Origin: CAZKVJ01 sp964556225
GTDB taxonomy: Bacteria; Actinomycetota; Acidimicrobiia; Acidimicrobiales; Ilumatobacteraceae
Direction of reading: 5' to 3'
Assembly: GCA_964556225.1 (NCBI GenBank)
Contig: CAZKVJ010000012.1
Coordinates: forward strand, 1 to 64,000
DNA: 64,000 bases
Below, piece after piece: positions 37,051-43,550 of the stretch. The notes beneath the pieces were generated by a model. The model did not search any database. It was not told where the DNA came from and was given only the letters and a program-made list of their open reading frames with translations. The position numbers and the translations under genes were made by a program. Position 1 is the first letter of the stretch, and each line of letters starts with the position of its first letter.

Positions 37051-38265
37051 ATGCACGAGCGCCGTCCGACCCGCCAGATCCACGTCGGCAAGGTGGCCGT
37101 CGGTGGCGACGCACCGGTGTCGGTGCAGTCGATGACCACCACCAAGACGGCGGACGTCGAGGGGACGCTCCAGCAGATCTATGCCCTCGCCGCCGCGGGC
37201 TGCGACATCGTGCGCTGCACGTGCAACGAGGCAGAGGCCGCCGAGGGTCTGGCCCGGATCGTGCCGAGGTCGCCGATCCCGATCATCGCCGACATCCACC
37301 ACCAGTACCGCATGGCGCTGGCAGCGCTGGAGGCGGGGGTGCACGGCCTGCGGCTGAACCCGGGCAACATCCGCCGGCCGGAGCACATCAAGGCCGTCGC
37401 CTCCGAGTGCCGCGACCGGAACGTGCCGATCCGCATCGGCGTCAACGGCGGGTCGCTCGACCCGGCGCTCTACGAGCGCCACGGCGGTGTCACGCCCGAA
37501 GCGATGGTCGAGTCGGCGATGCAGGAGCTGGCCTACTTCGATGAGGTGGGCTTCGACCTGGTGAAGATCAGCGTGAAGGCGTCGGGCGTGCCGCTGATGG
37601 TCGAGGCCTACCGCCAGCTGAGCGCCGTCACCGATCACCCGCTCCACCTCGGCGTGACCGAGGCGGGGCCGCCACCGGCGGGGCTGGTCAAGGCCACCGC
37701 GGGGATCGCCACCCTGCTGCTCGAGGGCATCGGCGACACCATCCGCTACAGCCTCACCGCCGATCCGGTCGAGGAGGCCAAGGCCGGCCGTCAGCTCCTC
37801 GAGGCGTTGGGCCTGCGTGAGCGCAAGAACGTCGATCTCATCGCCTGCCCCAGCTGCGGTCGGGCCGAGGTCGACGTCATCGACGTGGCCAACCGGGCCA
37901 TGGAGGCCTTCGCCGACCGCAAGCTGCCGCTGCAGGTGGCGGTGATGGGCTGTGTGGTCAACGGCCCCGGCGAGGCGCGGGAGGCCGACCTGGGCATCGC
38001 CGCCGGGAACAAGCGCGGCCACCTGTTCGTAAAGGGCCGCAACGTCGCCGTCGTCCCGGAGGACGAGATGGTCGACGCCCTCATCGAGTGGGCCGAGTTC
38101 ATCAACGAGCACGGTGTCGACGCCGCGATCGAGCGGGCCGACACCGCTCGCGCCGAGCGCGAGGCCGCCAAGGACCGCGGCGAGCTGCTCGCGTCGAAGG
38201 GCGCCGACGTGAACCACGCCGAGGAGCGCATCGTCGAGATCCGCCGCACCGTCGCCGGCCCCTGA
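37051..38265 (+). CDS. ispG: 4-hydroxy-3-methylbut-2-enyl diphosphate synthase
   Basis: A 404-residue IspG (GcpE), a [4Fe-4S] enzyme of the MEP pathway. Cluster ligands are C266 and C269 (CPSCGR) and C301 (GCVVNGPGEA), with Glu308. The TIM barrel begins VAVGGDAPVSVQSMTTT. The ATG at 37051 is chosen; GTG 37048 and GTG 37033 are in frame just upstream, and CACACT five to eight bases before suggests leaderless expression. A 24-bp palindrome follows the gene. Confidence 0.96.
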   Translation: MHERRPTRQIHVGKVAVGGDAPVSVQSMTTTKTADVEGTLQQIYALAAAGCDIVRCTCNEAEAAEGLARIVPRSPIPIIADIHHQYRMALAALEAGVHGLRLNPGNIRRPEHIKAVASECRDRNVPIRIGVNGGSLDPALYERHGGVTPEAMVESAMQELAYFDEVGFDLVKISVKASGVPLMVEAYRQLSAVTDHPLHLGVTEAGPPPAGLVKATAGIATLLLEGIGDTIRYSLTADPVEEAKAGRQLLEALGLRERKNVDLIACPSCGRAEVDVIDVANRAMEAFADRKLPLQVAVMGCVVNGPGEAREADLGIAAGNKRGHLFVKGRNVAVVPEDEMVDALIEWAEFINEHGVDAAIERADTARAEREAAKDRGELLASKGADVNHAEERIVEIRRTVAGP

Positions 38266-38293
38266 CCACCCCCCACGCCCGCCCCCCACTTCG

Positions 38294-38342
38294 GTTCTGG
38301 TCCCAGGAAGTAGCGCTGAGCGCTACTTCCTGGGACCAGAAC
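38294..38342. terminator. 24-bp perfect palindrome, convergent ispG/manA
   Basis: Arms at 38294-38317 and 38319-38342 are exact reverse complements separated by one base, an almost perfect cruciform-forming palindrome. The right arm includes the manA stop codon and its last residues. It starts 29 bases after the ispG stop and can terminate transcription from both sides. Confidence 0.75.
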
Positions 38343-39399
38343 GGGAGGGGGTGGGGGCGATGACGCGGTAGAGGCGGGCGGGGCCGGTCAGCTCGAACGG
38401 CTCGCCGGGGCCGACGTAGCCGGCCTCACCGCGGCGCAGCAAGCCGGCATCGCCGTCGATGCACAGCCAGATCTCGTGGTGGTCGGCCACCGCGGTGAGC
38501 TCGCCGGACAGCTCGACGCGCTGCACGCGGAAGTCGGCGGCCGGAACGACGCCGTCGGGAGCGGGACCGCCGCGGAGGACCGGCTCGATCGCTGGGGTCG
38601 GATCGACGAGCCGGAGCACCTCGTCGGGGTCGGTGTGCTTGGTGGTGAGACCGCACCGCACGACGTTGTCGCTGGCGCTCATCACCTCGACGCCGGTGCC
38701 GTGCAGGTACGCGTGGAGCGTGCCCGGGGTGAGGAACAGGGCATCGCCGGGCTGCAGCGACACGTGGTTGAGCAGCAGCGGCGCGAGCGCGGTCGGATCG
38801 TCGGGGTGGAGCTCGGCGAGGCGCACCACCCAGCGCGCCACCGGCTGGGGGCTGCGCTGGCAGGCCTCGAGGAGCGGCTCCGGGTCGGCCTGGCCGTGGA
38901 GCAGCCAGGCCAGCGCGCCGACGAGCCCGCCGTCGCGGTGGTGGTCCCGCAGCGGATCTGCCGCGGGGCCGAGCTCGCCGAGGCGGGCATCGACCTCGTC
39001 GGTCGGGGCCGCGCCGCACAGCGCCTCGAACGGGGTCAAGGCGCAGAGCAGCTCCGGCTTGGAGTACGGATCCGGGTACGAGCGGTGCGGATCGGCGGCG
39101 TCCATGCCGGCCGTCTCCTCGCGGGCGTACCCCTCGCGGGCGTTCGTCGCGTCGGGGTGCAGCTGCAGCGAGAGGGGCTCGGCGGCTGCCAGCACCTTCA
39201 CCAGCACCGGCAGCCGCCCGGCGACCTGCTCGAGCGGGACCCGGCGGTGGTCGAGCTCCACCAGCGACGGCGCGGATGGGTGGGTGCCGAACCACAGCTC
39301 GGCCCACGGGTTCCCATCCGGCTCGCGTCCGAGCAGGCGCGGGATCGCCTCCGGGTCGCCCCAGGGGTAGTGCCGGACCGAACCGATGAGGCGGTGCAT
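38323..39399 (-). CDS. manA: mannose-6-phosphate isomerase, class I
   Basis: A 358-residue type I phosphomannose isomerase of the cupin superfamily, converting fructose-6-phosphate to mannose-6-phosphate. Zinc-site segments: SLQLHPDA (Gln/His), DPYSKPELLCAL (Glu) and TPGTLHAYLHGTGVE (His). Its last codons lie within the 24-bp palindrome. It begins eight bases after the proS stop on the same strand, so the two form an operon. Confidence 0.94.
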   Translation of the reverse strand: MHRLIGSVRHYPWGDPEAIPRLLGREPDGNPWAELWFGTHPSAPSLVELDHRRVPLEQVAGRLPVLVKVLAAAEPLSLQLHPDATNAREGYAREETAGMDAADPHRSYPDPYSKPELLCALTPFEALCGAAPTDEVDARLGELGPAADPLRDHHRDGGLVGALAWLLHGQADPEPLLEACQRSPQPVARWVVRLAELHPDDPTALAPLLLNHVSLQPGDALFLTPGTLHAYLHGTGVEVMSASDNVVRCGLTTKHTDPDEVLRLVDPTPAIEPVLRGGPAPDGVVPAADFRVQRVELSGELTAVADHHEIWLCIDGDAGLLRRGEAGYVGPGEPFELTGPARLYRVIAPTPSRSGPRK

Positions 39400-39407
39400 C
39401 GCTGCCG

Positions 39408-41180
39408 TCAGCTCCTGGCGATGGCGGCCACGGTGGTGGCCAGCTCCGCGATCGCCACGTCGTGGCGCTCGCCGCTGCGCCGGTCCTTCAGCTCGACGAC
39501 GCCGCCGGCCACGCCGCGCCCGACGACCACGATGGTCGGCACCCCGATGAGCTCGGCATCGTTGAACTTCACCCCCGGTGACACGCCGGTGCGGTCGTCG
39601 AAGAGCACCCGCACCCCGGCGAGGTCGAGCGCTTCGACCAGCCGCTCGGCGGTGGCCGCGATCTCGTCGCCGCCCTTGCCGGCCACCACCACGTGCACGT
39701 CGGCGGGCGACACCTCACGTGGCCAGCACAGGCCCAGCTCGTCGTGGGTGAGCTCGGCGATCACCGCCACCAGCCGTGACACGCCGATCCCGTACGACCC
39801 CATGGTGACCACCGCCTGGCGCCCGTTCTGGTCGAGCACCGTCAGGCCCAGCGCCTCGGCGTACTTGCGTCCGAGCTGGAAGATATGGCCGATCTCGATG
39901 CCACGAGCCGTCTCGAGCGGTGTGCGGCACACCGGGCAGGCGTCGCCGGCCAGCACCTCGGCGGCCTCGATGGTGCCGTCGCCGTGGAAGTCGCGCCCGT
40001 GGACCAGGTCGACCACGTGCCGGCCGGGCTGGTCGGCGCCGGTGACCCAGCGGGTGCCCACCACGATCCGAGGGTCGAGCAGGTAGCGGATGCCCGACGC
40101 CGACCCGGCGCCGAGCACCCCCGGACCGATGTAGCCCTTCACCAAGGACGGCACGGCGGCGAAGTCGTCCTCGGTGAACGGCTCGACCTCGGCCGGTTCG
40201 ACCTGGGCGCCGAGGCGCTTCAGGTCGACCTCGCGGTCGCCGGGCACGCCGACGGCCAGCGGTTCGACCCGGCCGTCGGGGTGGCGGAGCTTGACGATCA
40301 CGTTCTTCAGGGTGTCGGCCGCGGTCCAGTCGCGATCGTCACGGCGGAGGTCGTCGCGCCCGTTGAGCAGGTCGACCAGCGTCTGGATGGTGGGGGTGTC
40401 CGGGGTGTCTTCGACGTGGGCCGCGGGCAGGCCGTCGACGGGGAGCGCGTCCGGCACGGCGACCTCGACCGCCTCGACGTTGGCCGCGTAGGCGCACGAC
40501 GGGCAGCGCACGAACGTGTCCTCGCCCACCTCGCACGGGGCGAGGAACTCCTCCGAGGCCGAGCCGCCCATCGCCCCCGAACGGGCCGACACGATCACGT
40601 AGTCGACCCCGAGCCGGTCGAACGTGCGGATGTACGCCCGCCGGTGGGCGTCGTAGCTGGCCTGCAGACCGGCGTCGTCGAGATCGAAGCTGTACGAGTC
40701 CTTCATCACGAACTCGCGCGCGCGCAGCAGCCCGGCGCGCGGCCGGGGCTCGTCGCGGAACTTCGTCTGGATCTGGTAGATGGACAGCGGCAGGTCCTTG
40801 TACGACCCGTACAGGTCCTTCACGAGCAGCGTGAACATCTCCTCGTGGGTGGGGGCCAGCAGGAAGTCGGCGCCACGGCGGTCCTGGAGCCTGAACAGCG
40901 TCTCGCCGTACTCCGTCCACCGCCCGGTCGCCTCGTACGGGTCGCGGGGGAGCAGGGCCGGGAAGTGGACCTCCTGGAAGCCCTCGCGGTCCATCTCCTC
41001 GCGCACGATCCGCTCGATGTTTCGGTACACGGACCAGCCGAGCGGCAACCACGTGAACCCGCCGGGAGCGGCCCGCCGGATGTAGCCGGCGCGCACGAGC
41101 AGCCGGTGGCTCGGGACCTCGGCGTCGGCAGGGTCCTCGCGCAGCGTGCGCAAGAACAAGCTCGACATCCGCAGGATCAC
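39408..41180 (-). CDS. proS: prolyl-tRNA synthetase, bacterial type
   Basis: A 590-residue class II synthetase. Motif 2 region FRDEPRPRAGLLRAREFVMKD and APTHEEMFT match bacterial ProRS; the INS editing domain lies between motifs 2 and 3; HDELGLCWPREVSPADVHVV starts the anticodon-binding domain. The GTG at 41180 gives MILRMSSLFLRTLREDPADAE, aligning with the mycobacterial N terminus, and GGGAGG lies six bases upstream; ATG 41168 is the alternative. Divergent from the nusA operon. Confidence 0.96.
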   Translation of the reverse strand: MILRMSSLFLRTLREDPADAEVPSHRLLVRAGYIRRAAPGGFTWLPLGWSVYRNIERIVREEMDREGFQEVHFPALLPRDPYEATGRWTEYGETLFRLQDRRGADFLLAPTHEEMFTLLVKDLYGSYKDLPLSIYQIQTKFRDEPRPRAGLLRAREFVMKDSYSFDLDDAGLQASYDAHRRAYIRTFDRLGVDYVIVSARSGAMGGSASEEFLAPCEVGEDTFVRCPSCAYAANVEAVEVAVPDALPVDGLPAAHVEDTPDTPTIQTLVDLLNGRDDLRRDDRDWTAADTLKNVIVKLRHPDGRVEPLAVGVPGDREVDLKRLGAQVEPAEVEPFTEDDFAAVPSLVKGYIGPGVLGAGSASGIRYLLDPRIVVGTRWVTGADQPGRHVVDLVHGRDFHGDGTIEAAEVLAGDACPVCRTPLETARGIEIGHIFQLGRKYAEALGLTVLDQNGRQAVVTMGSYGIGVSRLVAVIAELTHDELGLCWPREVSPADVHVVVAGKGGDEIAATAERLVEALDLAGVRVLFDDRTGVSPGVKFNDAELIGVPTIVVVGRGVAGGVVELKDRRSGERHDVAIAELATTVAAIARS

Positions 41181-41231
41181 TTCTGGCCTCCCGTCGCCGT
41201 GGTCGTCGGCGCACACTACCGGGGGCGCCGC

Positions 41232-41237
41232 TATACT
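41232..41237 (+). promoter_or_regulatory. -10 box upstream of rimP (TATACT)
   Basis: TATACT matches the consensus at five of six positions and is the best -10 box in the window. Transcription would start near 41244, just before the terminator hairpin at 41266-41293. Confidence 0.6.
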
Positions 41238-41265
41238 TCCGGGGTCCTGAACGTTCGACGAGCGC

Positions 41266-41296
41266 AAAGGCGTGGGCGTCAGCCCACGCCTTTCTT
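41266..41296 (+). terminator. intrinsic terminator in the rimP-nusA leader (candidate attenuator)
   Basis: AAAGGCGTGGGC (41266-41277), tetraloop GTCA and GCCCACGCCTTT (41282-41293) form a perfect 12-bp stem ending in TTTCTT. It is the only classic Rho-independent terminator seen here. It lies between the TATACT box and the rimP start, so it would stop most transcripts before the operon unless read through. Confidence 0.85.
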
Positions 41297-41322
41297 AGTG
41301 ATTGAGGGAGAGGGAGGCACAG

Positions 41323-41916
41323 GTGGGTCAGATGAGCGAGAGCGCCATCGTGACCAACCTCCGCGCCCTCACCCTGCCCATCGCCGCCGACCTCGGCCTC
41401 GAGCTCTACGACCTCGAGTTCGCCGGTGGCGTGGTGCGGATCACCCTCGACACGCCGGCCGGGACCGGGTCCGGTGTCGACCTCGACCAGCTGGCGCTCG
41501 CCACCCGGTTGATCTCCCGAGAGCTCGACCACACCGACCCCGTCCCGGGCCGGTACACGCTCGAGGTGACGAGCCCCGGCCTGGAGCGCCACCTGCGCAC
41601 GCCGGAGCACTTCCGCCGGGCGGTCGGCAGCACCGTCACCATCCGCCTGCAGCGGGCGCTCGACGGTGAGCGCCGCCTGGGCGGCGTGCTCGTGCGGGCC
41701 GACGACGAGACGGCGACGGTCCGCACCACCGACGAGACCATCGAGCGCACCGTCCGCTACGACGAGATCGAGCGGGCTCGCACGGTGTTCGTGTGGGGCC
41801 CGAGCCCCAAGCCGGGCAAGGGAGCGGGCGGTCGAGCCGCTCGCCGCCGCCCGGCCGAAGACGACGAGACCAGCCCCGCGGGTGGGGCGACGACCACGGA
41901 GGCGACCGCGTCATGA
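41323..41916 (+). CDS. rimP: ribosome maturation factor RimP
   Basis: A 197-residue RimP, needed for 30S assembly. LTLPIAADLGLELYDLEFAGG and YTLEVTSPGLERHLRTPEHF are family signatures; the C-terminal SH3-like domain is followed by a basic, low-complexity tail. GTG 41323 is chosen because AGGGAGG (41311-41317) lies five bases upstream; ATG 41332 is an alternative. Its stop overlaps the nusA ATG. Confidence 0.93.
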   Translation: MGQMSESAIVTNLRALTLPIAADLGLELYDLEFAGGVVRITLDTPAGTGSGVDLDQLALATRLISRELDHTDPVPGRYTLEVTSPGLERHLRTPEHFRRAVGSTVTIRLQRALDGERRLGGVLVRADDETATVRTTDETIERTVRYDEIERARTVFVWGPSPKPGKGAGGRAARRRPAEDDETSPAGGATTTEATAS

Positions 41917-43184
41917 CCAACCTCGACATGTCCGAGGCCGTACGGATGCTGGCCACCGAGAAGGGCATCTCCGTCGACACGCTGCTCCACGTGCTCGTCG
42001 ACGCGCTGGCCACGGCCTACAAGAAGCGCCCCGGCGCAGCGGAGGAGGTGATGGTGTCGATCGATCCCGACACGCTCGACATCACGTTCACCGCCTACGA
42101 CGTCGACGAGGACGGCAACTGGATCAACGAGCGCGACGACACCCCGCGCCGGGACGAGCTCGGCCGCATCGCCGCGCAGACGTTCCGCCAGGTGATGAGC
42201 CAGCGCATCCGTGAGGCCGAGCGCGACCGCAAGTTCGAGGAGTACGCCAACCGCGAGGGCGACATCGTCACCGGCATCATCCAGCAGACCGACAGCCGCT
42301 ACACGCTGCTCGACCTGGGCAAGGTCGAGGCCCTGATGCCCCAGGCGGAGCAGGTCCCCTACGAGCGCCCGGAGCCGGGGGCCCGGGTCAAGGCCTACAT
42401 CGTCGAGGTGCGCAAGACGGTCAAGGGTCCTCAGATCGTGGTCAGCCGCACCCACCCGGGCCTCATCAAGCGGCTCTTCGAGCTCGAGGTGCCCGAGATC
42501 GCCGACGGCATCGTCGAGATCAAGGCCTGTGCCCGCGAGCCAGGCCATCGCACGAAGATCGCCGTGTGGTCCAACGACCACAACGTCGACCCCGTCGGTG
42601 CCTGCGTGGGCGCCCGCGGCGGTCGCGTCCGGATGGTCGTCAACGAGCTGCGCGGCGAGAAGATCGACATCGTCCCCTTCAGCGAGGACCTGCCGGACTT
42701 CGTCGCCAAGGCGCTGTCGCCGGCCAAGGTCACCGAGGTCCGCCTCAACGACGAGCGCACCCAGGCCGACGTGATCGTGCCCGACTACCAGCTCTCGCTC
42801 GCGATCGGCAAGGAGGGCCAGAACGCTCGCCTGGCGGCTCGGCTCACCGGCCTGCGGATCGACATCAAGAGCGAGTCGCAGGCGGCCGACGAGGCGGCCG
42901 GGATCTACCCGGTCGACGAGGACGTCGAGTACGCCGAAGGAGAGTGGGTGCAGAACGCCGAGACGGGCGACATGGAGTGGCACGCCGCCGACGGCTCGGT
43001 GCTGAGCGCCGAGGAGTGGGCCGAGCAGGCCGAGTCGGTGTCGCCCGAGGCCGGCGCCATGCACATCGTCGACGACGACGAGCTGGCTGCGGAGGCCGAG
43101 TCTGCCGACGATGCCGGTGGGGCGCTGCCCGACGTGGCGCAGGGGGACGAGCGCGAGGAGGCTGGGTCTGACGCCGACGACTGA
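41913..43184 (+). CDS. nusA: transcription termination/antitermination factor NusA
   Basis: A 423-residue NusA. N-terminal RNA-polymerase-binding domain (about 1-110), S1 domain (about 115-185, GDIVTGIIQQTDSRYTLLDL), then KH1 and KH2 (HNVDPVGACVGARGGRVRMV and DYQLSLAIGKEGQNARLAAR). The C-terminal 80 or so residues are acidic, with no proteobacterial AR repeats. ATGA overlap with rimP. NusA affects pausing and termination, so the terminator in its own leader could be autoregulatory. Confidence 0.97.
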   Translation: MTNLDMSEAVRMLATEKGISVDTLLHVLVDALATAYKKRPGAAEEVMVSIDPDTLDITFTAYDVDEDGNWINERDDTPRRDELGRIAAQTFRQVMSQRIREAERDRKFEEYANREGDIVTGIIQQTDSRYTLLDLGKVEALMPQAEQVPYERPEPGARVKAYIVEVRKTVKGPQIVVSRTHPGLIKRLFELEVPEIADGIVEIKACAREPGHRTKIAVWSNDHNVDPVGACVGARGGRVRMVVNELRGEKIDIVPFSEDLPDFVAKALSPAKVTEVRLNDERTQADVIVPDYQLSLAIGKEGQNARLAARLTGLRIDIKSESQAADEAAGIYPVDEDVEYAEGEWVQNAETGDMEWHAADGSVLSAEEWAEQAESVSPEAGAMHIVDDDELAAEAESADDAGGALPDVAQGDEREEAGSDADD

Positions 43185-43200
43185 GCACGATCGCCGAACG

Positions 43201-43542
43201 GTGCGTCACGTGCCGATGCGCACGTGCATCGGCTGCCGCCGCCGGGCGCCGCTGACCGAGCTGGTGCGCTGCGCCCTCACCGAGGACGGCACCGCGGTGC
43301 TCGACCGCAGTGCGCCGGGCCGGGGTGCCTGGCTGTGCCCCGCGTCCGTCGCGTGCTTCGACCACGCCCGCCGGGTCCGCCGCTTCGACCGGGCGTGGCG
43401 GCGCGCCGTCGACCCCGCCGTGCTCGATGCGCTGCGTGACCGATACCTCGACGCCGCCCCCGACGGTTCTGACGAGAACGTGCGAGACTGTCGCGCCGTC
43501 GGGGATCCCGCCGCCGACACGGATCCCCCCAGGAAAGGCTGA
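43201..43542 (+). CDS. ylxR: YlxR family RNA-binding protein (DUF448)
   Basis: A 113-residue protein with the YlxR signature PMRTCIGCRRRAPLTELVR and GRGAWLCPASVACFDHA. The fold binds RNA; in Bacillus and others YlxR lies between nusA and infB and has been linked to RNase P and regulation of gene expression. GTG 43201 is chosen to include RHVPMRTC; ATG 43216 is an alternative. The C-terminal tail of about 30 residues is acidic and poorly conserved in appearance. Confidence 0.88.
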   Translation: MRHVPMRTCIGCRRRAPLTELVRCALTEDGTAVLDRSAPGRGAWLCPASVACFDHARRVRRFDRAWRRAVDPAVLDALRDRYLDAAPDGSDENVRDCRAVGDPAADTDPPRKG

Positions 43543-43550
43543 TCGCGAAC

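Noticed and set aside
35836..38289. Very long open frame of 817 codons on the minus strand opposite rseP and ispG
   Set aside because: The high-GC codon bias of the sense genes keeps antisense frames open. The translation is Arg/His/Asp/Gly low-complexity without motifs, while the plus strand encodes complete enzymes.
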